DNA of 64,000 bases from Deinococcota bacterium (GTDB lineage Bacteria > Deinococcota > Deinococci > Deinococcales > Trueperaceae), in the NCBI GenBank assembly GCA_963170125.1, contig CAUJFI010000173.1:1-64000 (forward strand), written 5' to 3'. The translations under genes were made by a program, and so were the position numbers. The notes beneath the pieces were generated by a model. It saw nothing but the letters and a program-made list of their open reading frames with translations, was not told the DNA's origin and made no database searches. Below are positions 7,602-14,706 of this stretch, piece by piece; positions within the stretch are counted from its first letter, which is position 1; the number at the start of each line of letters is the position of its first letter.

Positions 7602-8739
7602 GGTCGTCCGTTCCGGTCTGGAGCTTGATGGTGCCGGCCGTGACCTTGAGGTCGAGCCTGGCGATCCCGGTTCCGAGGGTGCCGGTCACCGTCCCGCTCA
7701 TCAGCCTGCGGCCGGTGGTGAACTCGGGCCCGGCCTTCACCTCGCCTATCGAGACGTCGCCCTTGACCGTCACGTCCGAGCCGGGCAGGAGCACGACCTT
7801 GAGCTCCCCGGCGGTGTTGAGGATCCGGTGCCGACCACTGCTCGCCCGCAGGCTCACCGACACATCGCCAGCCAGGCTCGAGAGGTCGATCCCCTCCAGC
7901 CCGTAGGCGTCGAGGTCACCGGCCGAGAGGCTCCCGCGAAGGTAAGGCACCCCGTGGAGGTCGACGTCTCCAGTCGTCATGACCAGGTCGATGCCGAAAC
8001 CGGCAGGCAGGGTGAGCTTCACGTCTCCGGGCCGGCCCCTGCCGGCCAGCAGCCCCGCTAGCGGGCCCTCGAGGTTGCGCAGGAAGGACCCATCGCCCTT
8101 ACCGCCCAGCGCGACGCGGTAGCCGTAATCGGTCGCCTCCAAGGTCGCCTCGCCCGAGTCCGACGTGACCTTCGGCTCGCTGAGGCCGGGGTCGACGTGA
8201 ACGTCGAGGTCGCCGGCTACGACGTCCACGCGCACCCACCGCGTACCCGCCGGGGCGGAGGCCCCGTCAGCCGGGTCGTCCGTCTTGGCGGCCCGGCCGC
8301 GCGCCTGCTGGCCGGCGCCGCGCGCGCCGTCGGTCGCGCTAGGCGCCGCGGGCTCCGCCGGCACCGCCGTCGTCGGCGCGTTGGGAGCCGGCGTGGGCGG
8401 CACGGGCGGCACGGCTGCGGATGGCGGGGTCGCCCGTTGCGGGGTGGTGGGCGTTGACGGTGTCGTCACGGGGGGCGTTGGCAGGGGCGTCGTGAGGGGC
8501 GTCGTGAGGGGCGTCGTCGGCATGGGTGCGGGCGGCACGAGCGCGGGCGCCTGGTCGCCACTCGGGGGCGAGGTCACGAGTCGAGCGTCCTGGCCGTCGC
8601 CGCCGTCAGGCGCCGCGTGCGTGGCCTCTAGTTCGTCAGCCTCTTGGACGGAGCGCAGCACCGCCTTGAGGCGCTCACCTTCCTCCGCGGTTATGAGGCC
8701 TTCCGCGACCATCTGCTCGACTCGGGCGATCTCGTCCAT
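7594..8739 (-). CDS. DUF4097 family (YvlB/LiaX-like) beta-helix protein with SHOCT-like N-terminus
   Basis: From the ATG at 8739, which has an AGGAGCACAG binding site, the 381-residue protein begins MDEIARVEQMVAEGLITAEEGERLKAVL, a SHOCT-like helical pair. A disordered Thr/Pro/Ala-rich linker of about 130 residues follows, partly built from a 12-base tandem repeat encoding TTPL units (8480-8520). The C-terminal half is a DUF4097 right-handed beta-helix (LEATDYGYRVALGG, VMTTGDVDLHGVPYLRGSL, GDLDAYGLEGIDLSSLAGDV). No signal peptide is present, so it is either cytoplasmic or exported by other means. Family members sense or modulate envelope damage; that role is inferred. Confidence 0.75.
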   Translation of the reverse strand: MDEIARVEQMVAEGLITAEEGERLKAVLRSVQEADELEATHAAPDGGDGQDARLVTSPPSGDQAPALVPPAPMPTTPLTTPLTTPLPTPPVTTPSTPTTPQRATPPSAAVPPVPPTPAPNAPTTAVPAEPAAPSATDGARGAGQQARGRAAKTDDPADGASAPAGTRWVRVDVVAGDLDVHVDPGLSEPKVTSDSGEATLEATDYGYRVALGGKGDGSFLRNLEGPLAGLLAGRGRPGDVKLTLPAGFGIDLVMTTGDVDLHGVPYLRGSLSAGDLDAYGLEGIDLSSLAGDVSVSLRASSGRHRILNTAGELKVVLLPGSDVTVKGDVSIGEVKAGPEFTTGRRLMSGTVTGTLGTGIARLDLKVTAGTIKLQTGTDDRG

Positions 8740-8945
8740 CTGTGCTCCTGTCCTTGGTTCGCTTACGTGGGGTCTGCTTGGGCTCGGCTGGGCCGTCGAG
8801 GATCCTGACGTCGTGCGGGTCGGGTCGGCGCGGGTCCGCCACTTCGCGCTTCTCCGCTGGTGATTGCATCTCGCCAATCTACCGGTCCGGCGTCCGTACT
8901 CCGCGGCTGGCCCGTCGCCCTTGGTGCGGTCCCGTCCCGTCTGTC

Positions 8946-8982
8946 CCTGGCGGCTGTGTTCCTGGCGGCTGTGTTCCTGGCG
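8946..8982. repeat. 15-bp tandem repeat (2.5 copies) in the spacer before the DUF4097 gene
   Basis: CCTGGCGGCTGTGTT occurs at 8946-8960 and 8961-8975, with seven bases of a third copy. It lies in the 263-base untranslated stretch (8740-9002) between the small first gene and the DUF4097 gene. I see no convincing gene in that stretch. Confidence 0.8.
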
Positions 8983-9002
8983 CCGCGCCGCCTGGCTGCG
9001 GC

Positions 9003-9263
9003 TCAGGCGGCGCGGCGTAGGTCGTCGAACGTGCCGGCGTCCGCCAGCGTCGCGCGCCCGCCTTGGCCCTTCGGGTCCAGGCGGCGGCTGACGGCGTCCA
9101 ACCGGGTAGCCGAGGCGTGGAGCCACTTGGCGCAGAGCGCACGCAGGCTTGCGCTCGAGCCGGGCGCGCGGGCGGAGCGGACGAGGCGGTCGTTCGCGGC
9201 CTCGTTACGCAGTCGTGAAACACGGTCTAGGGTGTGGCGCTGATCGAGGTACGCGTTCATCAT
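9003..9263 (-). CDS. Small hypothetical protein, first gene of the DUF4097 operon
   Basis: An 86-residue helical, basic protein (MMNAYLDQRHTLDRVSRLRNEA). I do not recognise the family. It is believable as a gene because an AAGGAGACG binding site sits correctly before the paired ATG codons (9263/9260) and a near-consensus promoter lies directly upstream. With no signal peptide or membrane segment it should be cytoplasmic. Position suggests a small partner or regulator of the DUF4097/SHOCT proteins. Confidence 0.6.
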   Translation of the reverse strand: MMNAYLDQRHTLDRVSRLRNEAANDRLVRSARAPGSSASLRALCAKWLHASATRLDAVSRRLDPKGQGGRATLADAGTFDDLRRAA

Positions 9264-9280
9264 CTCGTCTCCTTGGCAAG

Positions 9281-9309
9281 ATGATAGGCGGTAGTTTATA
9301 GATTGTCAA
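9281..9309 (-). promoter_or_regulatory. Strong sigma-70-type promoter of the DUF4097/DUF2089 operon
   Basis: On the minus strand TTGACA (9304-9309) and TATCAT (9281-9286) are separated by exactly 17 bases, the best promoter match in the window. It drives the operon 9263 to 6728 and lies against the 3' end of the GNAT gene. Confidence 0.8.
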
Positions 9310-9327
9310 GTCCACCTTTATAGATTG
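9295..9327 (-). repeat. 11-bp direct repeat, probable operator
   Basis: CAATCTATAAA (minus strand) occurs twice, at 9295-9305 and 9317-9327, with a start-to-start distance of 22 bases, or two helical turns. The proximal copy overlaps the -35 box and the spacer of the promoter. The AT-rich repeat stands out from the GC-rich surroundings. The DUF2089 protein of this operon is the obvious candidate ligand, but nothing proves it. Confidence 0.65.
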
Positions 9328-10268
9328 GTAGGTCCGGCTTCGCATCTGTCGTCGACTGGTTCCAGGACGTACGCGCCGGCCGCGAAGTCGACAGCTGCGT
9401 AACCGGCTTCCAGCAGGGGCACCACGGTCCGGACGAACGCGTCCTGCCAGCGCCTGGCGCGCTCCGGCGCTGCCACGCCCCCGGCCCCCGGCGGAGCGGA
9501 CACCATCACCCTGGCGCCGGTCTCGGCGGTCCGGGCAAGCGGCTCCCCGGAGAGCTCGACCACGGGTTCGGCGTCGCCGTCGCTCGAAGCGGCCCGGACG
9601 GCCCAGGCCGCCAGGCGCTGGCGGGCAGGAACCACGGACCGAGCGCCAACTGGCGGTTCGGGCGGGCGGCCACCCTCGACGATTGCCGTCGACCTCTGTC
9701 CGGCGAGCAACCAGAGCGCGAGGAGGCGATCGCTCCTTCCACCGCCTAGGGGCCCGCCCATCGGACCGTAGAAGTCCACGAGGTAGTCGACGCCGAGCGC
9801 CCCGAGATGACGGAGGTTCAGGTTCGCGTTACGCGCCTGCAGCGGGTCGAACGTCCAGGTCATCCATTCGATGCCCCGCTCCAGGCACCAGGAGCGTTGC
9901 TGCCATTTGAGCGCTTGACCGACCCCAAGGCCGCGCGCGCGCGGCCTGACCGCCACCATGTGCGAGTGAAGGCCGGGCCCGACCATCAGGCGACCGTGGG
10001 GCGAGGCGAGGAAACCGTAGGAGAAGCCGACGAGCGCGCCTTGTAGGAAGGCGCCGCCGAGCTGCCCCCCGGCGTGAAGCGCCGCCCGGAGCTGCGAGTT
10101 GGGCACGACCTCCAGGTCGTCGAGCCCCCAGACCTCGCGCTGGATGCGTTCGACCTCATGGAGATCGGCGTGGCTGGTCAGCTCCCGCAAGACCAACGCG
10201 GCAGGCGCCCCGCCGCCGACCGGCTCCCGGGCGGCTCCGTCGTCTGCGTTGGACCCGAGGCCTGGCAT
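9318..10268 (-). CDS. GNAT-family N-acetyltransferase (COG3375-like)
   Basis: The 316-residue protein contains a GNAT fold: HSHMVAVRPRARGLGVGQAL (about residues 102-121) is the acetyl-CoA-binding strand and pyrophosphate loop with the R/Q-x-x-G-x-G/A pattern. RGIEWMTWTFDPLQARNANL and RHLGALGVDYLVDFYGPMGG are signatures of the COG3375 predicted acetyltransferases, whose substrate is unknown. About 90 C-terminal residues are variable. It follows the Fur-like gene by 15 bases and is probably co-transcribed with it. Its TAA stop lies inside the distal copy of the direct repeat for the next operon. Confidence 0.75.
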   Translation of the reverse strand: MPGLGSNADDGAAREPVGGGAPAALVLRELTSHADLHEVERIQREVWGLDDLEVVPNSQLRAALHAGGQLGGAFLQGALVGFSYGFLASPHGRLMVGPGLHSHMVAVRPRARGLGVGQALKWQQRSWCLERGIEWMTWTFDPLQARNANLNLRHLGALGVDYLVDFYGPMGGPLGGGRSDRLLALWLLAGQRSTAIVEGGRPPEPPVGARSVVPARQRLAAWAVRAASSDGDAEPVVELSGEPLARTAETGARVMVSAPPGAGGVAAPERARRWQDAFVRTVVPLLEAGYAAVDFAAGAYVLEPVDDRCEAGPTNL

Positions 10269-10283
10269 GGCGGTCTGTAACGG

Positions 10284-10805
10284 TCAGTCTTCGGAAGCGC
10301 CGCCCGCTCGGCCTACCGGGGGCTTGCCCGTGAGGCTGAAGCGGGGCTCGTCTACCGTCCAGCCAGTCTCGCGCTCGACGTACTCCTTGAGGAAGCGCCC
10401 GAGTGGGACGCCGTTCACGAGCGGAGCCGGCACGTCTCGCACTTCGCCAGTATCGGCGCAGACGACGTGGTAGTGCGGCGTGACGTTGCTGTCGTAGAGG
10501 GCCTGCCCGGTGGCTCCCCTGAACTCGCGCACGAGTCCGGCGCCGGCGAGCGCCGAGAGGTTCAGGTACACAGTCGAGAGACTCAACTCCTCGCCGCGCC
10601 CCTTCAGGTCGAGGTAGAGGCTTTCAGCGCTCACGTGCCGGTCCTTCTCGAGCAAGTAGGTGAGGATAATCTCCCGCGGCCGGCTGTAGCGCATGCCGTG
10701 GTCCTTCAGCACGTCGCGCGCGCCGTCGACCGTCACCTTATGGTCGGCGTGCTCGTGGTGACCGGCGGGTCGCCCCGCCCTTCGTTCATCGCCCTCGTGG
10801 CGCAT
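10284..10805 (-). CDS. Fur-family metal-responsive transcriptional regulator
   Basis: The 173-residue protein has the Fur layout: winged helix (MRYSRPREIILTYLLEKDRHVSAESLYLDL, ELSLSTVYLNLSALAGAGLV) and a dimer/metal domain (YDSNVTPHYHVVCADTGEVRDV). Of the two structural CxxC zinc motifs of Fur/PerR only one Cys remains (CADT) and the C-terminal pair is absent, so the structural zinc site is lost. The N-terminus is His-rich (HHEHADH). The ATG is directly preceded by an in-frame TAG; no good binding site is seen. Upstream lies a palindrome shared with the metal-efflux ATPase promoter, suggesting autoregulation and control of that pump. Confidence 0.85.
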   Translation of the reverse strand: MRHEGDERRAGRPAGHHEHADHKVTVDGARDVLKDHGMRYSRPREIILTYLLEKDRHVSAESLYLDLKGRGEELSLSTVYLNLSALAGAGLVREFRGATGQALYDSNVTPHYHVVCADTGEVRDVPAPLVNGVPLGRFLKEYVERETGWTVDEPRFSLTGKPPVGRAGGASED

Positions 10806-10823
10806 CTAGCTACGTAGCCTCTC

Positions 10824-10837
10824 TGACGGGCCCGTCA
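10824..10837. promoter_or_regulatory. 14-bp perfect palindrome in the fur-like leader
   Basis: TGACGGGCCCGTCA lies 19-32 bases before the Fur-family start, next to a second palindrome GCTACGTAGC (10809-10818). As RNA the first could form a tight hairpin near the start codon. Function unknown. Confidence 0.4.
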
Positions 10838-10857
10838 CGCCCGCTCGGTTGCCATCA

Positions 10858-10884
10858 AGGATAGCATGTCGGAACGACTCCGAC
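10858..10884 (-). promoter_or_regulatory. Putative fur-like promoter with palindromic operator
   Basis: A -10-like TATCCT (minus strand, 10858-10863) follows the palindrome GTCGGAACGACTCCGAC (10868-10884). The core TCGGAACGACTCCGA matches 13 of 15 bases of the palindrome in the promoter of the P1B-4 ATPase gene (33913-33927). No consensus -35 is visible, so the palindrome occupies the place where polymerase would bind. Confidence 0.55.
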
Positions 10885-10967
10885 TTGTTGCTACGTTTCT
10901 TGGCCTCCACGGTCCGAGAATAACCCAGTGGGCAGCCCGCCGCCACCGCCCACGGGGTCGACCGTCC

Positions 10968-11945
10968 CTAGAGCAGGTCCTCCACGGCGGCGCGCTCTTC
11001 CAGCAGCTCCCGCTCGGTCGCTTCCATCTTGCTCCGCACCGCGGCGCTTACGGAGAGGCCGGTTACTACGGCCACCTTGCCGCCTCGCACGGTGACCGGG
11101 TAGGAGTACACGATGTCCTTCGCCACGCCGTAGGCGCCGTCACTCAAGATCCCCATGCTGACCCAGTCGCCCTCCGGGGTACCCAAGGCCCAGGTGCGCA
11201 TGTGGTCGACGGCCGCGTTGGCTGCCGATGCCGCGCTGGACGCCCCCCGGGCGTCGATGATCGCGGCTCCGCGCTTCTGGACGGTGGGGACGAACTCCTC
11301 CGCCACCCAGGCGTCGGTGACGAGGCCGGCGGCAGGCTCGCCGCCGACCGTCGCGTGGTCGACGTCGGGCACCTGCGTGTTGGAGTGGTTACCCCAGATG
11401 ATCATCTTCCGCACGTCCGAGACCTTCGCGCCGGTACGCGCCGCGAGCTGGCTGAGCGCCCGGTTGTGGTCGAGGCGGGTCATGGCGGAGAACTGTTCCG
11501 GCGCCAAGTCGGGGGCGTTCTTCAGGGCGATGAGGCAGTTCGTGTTGGCGGGGTTGCCGACCACGAGGACCTTCACGCCGCGCGCCGCATGGTCGTTGAG
11601 CGCCTTGCCTTGCACGGTGAAGATCGCGCCGTTGGCCTGCAGCAGGTCCTTGCGTTCCATGCCGGGGCCGCGGGGGCGGGAGCCGACCAACAGGGCGTAG
11701 TCGGCGTCCTTGAACGCCACGTTCGGGTCGTCCGTCGCCACGACGCCGTGCAGCAGCGGGAAGGCGCAGTCGTCGAGTTCCATCACGACGCCCGCCAGGG
11801 CCTTCAACGCCGGCGTGATCTCGAGGAGTTGCAGTATGACGGGCTGGTCCTTACCCAGCATGTCGCCGGCTGCGATGCGGAACAGCAAGGCGTAACCGAT
11901 CTGGCCTGCGGCACCGGTGACTGCCACGCGTACGGGTTGCTTCAT
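10968..11945 (-). CDS. mdh: Malate dehydrogenase (NAD)
   Basis: Interconverts malate and oxaloacetate in the TCA cycle. From the ATG at 11945 (binding site AGGTGA) the 325 residues begin [20 protein letters not shown], the Rossmann nucleotide loop, and align closely with the well-known Thermus enzyme. [18 protein letters not shown] and [11 protein letters not shown] contain the substrate Arg and catalytic His positions. [14 protein letters not shown] is the mobile-loop region. It stands alone between the Fur-like gene and parB. Confidence 0.95.
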   Translation of the reverse strand: MKQPVRVAVTGAAGQIGYALLFRIAAGDMLGKDQPVILQLLEITPALKALAGVVMELDDCAFPLLHGVVATDDPNVAFKDADYALLVGSRPRGPGMERKDLLQANGAIFTVQGKALNDHAARGVKVLVVGNPANTNCLIALKNAPDLAPEQFSAMTRLDHNRALSQLAARTGAKVSDVRKMIIWGNHSNTQVPDVDHATVGGEPAAGLVTDAWVAEEFVPTVQKRGAAIIDARGASSAASAANAAVDHMRTWALGTPEGDWVSMGILSDGAYGVAKDIVYSYPVTVRGGKVAVVTGLSVSAAVRSKMEATERELLEERAAVEDLL

Positions 11946-12265
11946 CCACTTCACCTCTGTTCGGACTCGGCCCAACGCCCCGCTAGGCAGGTTGCCGGGC
12001 ACGGCTTCGCGTCTCATGCGGGCAGCACGCGCCGCGGCGAGCGCGCCGTGCCGACCGGAACGTCGGCGCCATAGTATCACCGGCAAAAAGCAGCCGCCCG
12101 CGGCCAGAACGGCGAACCGTGACCAGGGTTTCGGTGGTCAGGACCTTAGGGGATCAGGGCCCGGGACAGCGGTGCGGCGGCCGCCTTCCCGAGGCGCGAC
12201 ACGAACCGACGGGCCTCCGGGATTCACGATCGCCGGCCACCGCGACAGCGCACCCACGCCGAACC
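11946..12265. other. Intergenic region with the mdh promoter
   Basis: These 320 bases hold an extended -10 box on the minus strand (TG-A-TACTAT, 12071-12079), giving mdh a leader of roughly 120 bases. No -35 match is clear. The rest, towards the parB stop, shows no gene, repeat or terminator that I can support. Confidence 0.45.
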
Positions 12266-13090
12266 CTAGCTCGCGTAACCCAGCAGTTCCAGGATGCGCT
12301 GGAGCTCGTCTTCACCATGGAAATGGAGCTCTATGCGCCCCTTCTTCCCGCTCCCCGCTATCCGTACGCGCGTCCCCGCGAAACGACTGAGGTCCTCCTC
12401 CAGGCGGGCGTAGCGCCCAGCGGTCTTGCGCTGGACGGAGCGCGCCGTCGGGCGCTTGAGCCCCTCCGCCTCGCGAACGGTCAACCCGCGCCGCACGATC
12501 TCGCCAAGGGCCCAGGGCCTGTCGGGCTCGGGCTGCGCGAGGATCGCCCTGGCATGCCCAGCCGAGATGTTGCCTGACTCGAGCGCGGCCTGGGCCTCCG
12601 CCGGCAACGCGAGCAGCCTCAGCGCGTTGGCGATCGTGCTTCTGCTCTTGCCGACGGCCTCGGACACGCGCTCCTGGTTCATGCCGAAGTCGAGCAGGAG
12701 CTTGAACGCGCGCGCTTCGTCCATGGGGTTGAGGTCTTCGCGCTGCAGGTTCTCGACGACGGCGATCTCCAACGTCTCCTGGTCGCTCAGCTCGCGTACC
12801 GTCGCCGGGACGCTCGTGAGGCCCGCCCGCTGCGCCGCCCGGAAGCGCCTCTCGCCGGCGACGATCTCGTAGCCGCCGTCCACCGGCCGCGCCACGATGG
12901 GCTGCAGCACGCCCTTGCGGGCTATGGAGTCGGCCAACTCCGCGATGCCCGCCTCGTCCATCTTCTGACGGGGTTGGAACGGCGAGGGCCGCAGCTGCGC
13001 CACCAAGAGCTGCTGGACGCCGCCCTTCTCCACCTTGGGCAGCAAGGCGTCCAGACCGCGACCAAGACCTCTAGTAGGCTTCGCTGACAC
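12266..13090 (-). CDS. parB: Chromosome-partitioning protein ParB (Spo0J)
   Basis: Binds parS and spreads over DNA as a CTP-dependent clamp for origin segregation. The 274 residues have an N-terminal ParA-contact peptide (RGLGRGLDALLPK), the CTPase/ParB box (GGYEIVAGERRFRAAQRAGL, ENLQREDLNPMDEA), a helix-turn-helix (VSEAVGKSRSTIANALRLL) and a C-terminal dimer domain (GRIELHFHGEDELQRILELL). The GTG start lies inside parA (20-base overlap) behind GGAGGTC. A perfect parS is 1.5 kb upstream. Confidence 0.95.
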   Translation of the reverse strand: MSAKPTRGLGRGLDALLPKVEKGGVQQLLVAQLRPSPFQPRQKMDEAGIAELADSIARKGVLQPIVARPVDGGYEIVAGERRFRAAQRAGLTSVPATVRELSDQETLEIAVVENLQREDLNPMDEARAFKLLLDFGMNQERVSEAVGKSRSTIANALRLLALPAEAQAALESGNISAGHARAILAQPEPDRPWALGEIVRRGLTVREAEGLKRPTARSVQRKTAGRYARLEEDLSRFAGTRVRIAGSGKKGRIELHFHGEDELQRILELLGYAS

Positions 13091-13832
13091 GCTCGATGAC
13101 CTCCTCGGCCAGTTCTCGGTAGGCTAACGCCCCTTGGGAGGTGGGTGCGTACTCGAGCACGGAGCGTCCGTAAGAAGGCGCCTCCGCCAACCGCACGGTG
13201 CGGGGGATGATGGTCTTGAACACCAGGTCACCGAAGTGCTTCCTGACGTTCTCTTCCACTTCCTGCGACAGCCGCGTGCGGCTGTCGTACATGGTCAGGA
13301 CGATGCCGAGGATGCGCAGGTCGGGGTTGACGGAGCCTCGGACGCGCTCGACCGTATCCATCATCGACGCGATGCCTTCGAGCGCGTAGTACTCGCTCTG
13401 CAGGGGGATGATCAAGAGGTCGGCGGCTGCGAGGGCGTTCAGGGTGAGGACGCCCATCGACGGCGGGGCGTCCACGATTATGAAGTCGTAGTTCGGGCGC
13501 ACGCCCGTCAGACCCCTAGCCAGGAGCCGCATGTTCTCGCGGCCGGCATCGACCTCGACCTGGACTCCGGCCAGGTCCGCCGAGGCGGCGAGCACGTGGA
13601 GGTTCTCCGTGCTCGTGGCGATGACGGCCTGCCGGGCGGACGAGCGTCCCGCGATGACGTCGTAGAGCGTCAGCTCCGGAGCGCCGATGCCGACGCCGCT
13701 GGTCGCGTTGGCCTGGGGGTCCAGGTCGGCGAGGAGGATCCGGCGCCGCTCCGCGAGGGCGGCCGACAGGTTGACCGCGGTCGTGGTCTTTCCGACGCCC
13801 CCCTTCTGGTTGATCACGCCGATGATCGGCAC
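13071..13832 (-). CDS. parA: Chromosome-partitioning ATPase ParA (Soj)
   Basis: A Walker-type ATPase that drives segregation with ParB. The 253 residues show the deviant Walker A KGGVGKTTT at 10-18, switch I DLDPQANATSG and Walker B FIIVDAPPSMG. It lacks the N-terminal helix-turn-helix of plasmid ParA proteins, so it is the chromosomal short type. The GTG start has a GGAGG binding site and overlaps the end of rsmG by 19 bases; the order rsmG-parA-parB is typical near origins. Confidence 0.95.
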   Translation of the reverse strand: MPIIGVINQKGGVGKTTTAVNLSAALAERRRILLADLDPQANATSGVGIGAPELTLYDVIAGRSSARQAVIATSTENLHVLAASADLAGVQVEVDAGRENMRLLARGLTGVRPNYDFIIVDAPPSMGVLTLNALAAADLLIIPLQSEYYALEGIASMMDTVERVRGSVNPDLRILGIVLTMYDSRTRLSQEVEENVRKHFGDLVFKTIIPRTVRLAEAPSYGRSVLEYAPTSQGALAYRELAEEVIERVSEAY

Positions 13833-14500
13833 GCCGCGCCTCCGAGGAGCTTGAGTGCGACGAGGCTACCACGGTGTTCCAGCGGCTCCTCCACGACCTC
13901 GGCTGCTGCCGTGGCACTCGCGGTCGGGCCGCTCTCGGTCGGGCCGCTCTCGGGCGGGTCGCCAGCGGTCGGGTCGGCTCCTGTGCGCGTGGCGGCACCG
14001 ACGGTGCCGAGGAGCGCCTGGGCGCCCTCGCGCCAACCCTCGCCGCGACGCGTGATCAGCCAGGCCGGGTCCGCGCGCACGCCGGCCGACAGCTCCGCAA
14101 GCTCGGCCAGGCGCGCTACGGCCTGCGCGGTAACCGCGTTCGCGGCCACGCCGGTCATGAGGCGCACGTCCCCCCCGAAGACCCGCGCGTTCCCGAGCCC
14201 AAGGGTGGCCACCGCCAACTCTAGGAACGCGACGCGCCGTCGCCGGCGCTCGACGAGGTGGACGGTGGCTTCGGGGAGACAGGCGGCGATGACTACGCCC
14301 GGCAGGCCCGCTCCGGAACCGATGTCCACCACGGTCGCGTCGGCGCCAACCAGGCGCTCGAGGAGGGCCGCGAAGCGCTGGCCCTCCTCGATGAAGCGGT
14401 CGAGTTCCGCCAGCCCGCGTTCGGACATGAGGTCGAGGGTGGCATGGTAGCGGGTGACCAGGTCCCGGTACCGCCGGAGCGTGGTGCCGGCATCCTTCAT
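13814..14500 (-). CDS. rsmG: 16S rRNA (guanine527-N7)-methyltransferase RsmG
   Basis: Methylates G527 of 16S rRNA using S-adenosylmethionine. The VVDIGSGAGLPGVVIA motif is the SAM-binding glycine loop; GGDVRLMTG and RRGEG follow in family order. I chose the ATG at 14500 (binding site GGGAGAAG) over the GTG at 14524. Near the C-terminus about 25 residues of low complexity (GDPPESGPTESGPTASA) are inserted before the last strands; they are encoded by 15-base imperfect repeats at 13922-13965. Loss of rsmG gives low-level streptomycin resistance in other bacteria. Confidence 0.9.
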   Translation of the reverse strand: MKDAGTTLRRYRDLVTRYHATLDLMSERGLAELDRFIEEGQRFAALLERLVGADATVVDIGSGAGLPGVVIAACLPEATVHLVERRRRRVAFLELAVATLGLGNARVFGGDVRLMTGVAANAVTAQAVARLAELAELSAGVRADPAWLITRRGEGWREGAQALLGTVGAATRTGADPTAGDPPESGPTESGPTASATAAAEVVEEPLEHRGSLVALKLLGGAACRSSA

Positions 14501-14632
14501 ACGGTCTTCTCCCGGTACGACCACCGCCTCGCGGTGGCTAAGGCTCTGCCGCGCTGGGACGCGACCAAGATCCTGTCGTCTTCAGGCCTATCGAAGCAGG
14601 GAACCCCGCTCCAGGACGGCATCAATCGCGAA

Positions 14633-14648
14633 TGTTTCACGTGAAACA
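14633..14648. promoter_or_regulatory. parS centromere site
   Basis: A perfect copy of the bacterial parS consensus, TGTTTCACGTGAAACA, a 16-base palindrome, in the 206-base gap between mnmG and rsmG. ParB nucleates here and loads SMC/ParA machinery. I saw no second complete copy in the window. Confidence 0.97.
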
Positions 14649-14706
14649 GTTCCAGGGACCCATCGTCGGCCGAGGCGGCTCGACAGGAGGAGGCGCGGTA
14701 CGCAGC

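Noticed and set aside
8675-8869. 64-codon minus-strand frame overlapping the start of the DUF4097 gene
   Set aside because: No ribosome binding site, low-complexity charged sequence, and 65 bases of overlap with a gene that has an excellent start signal.
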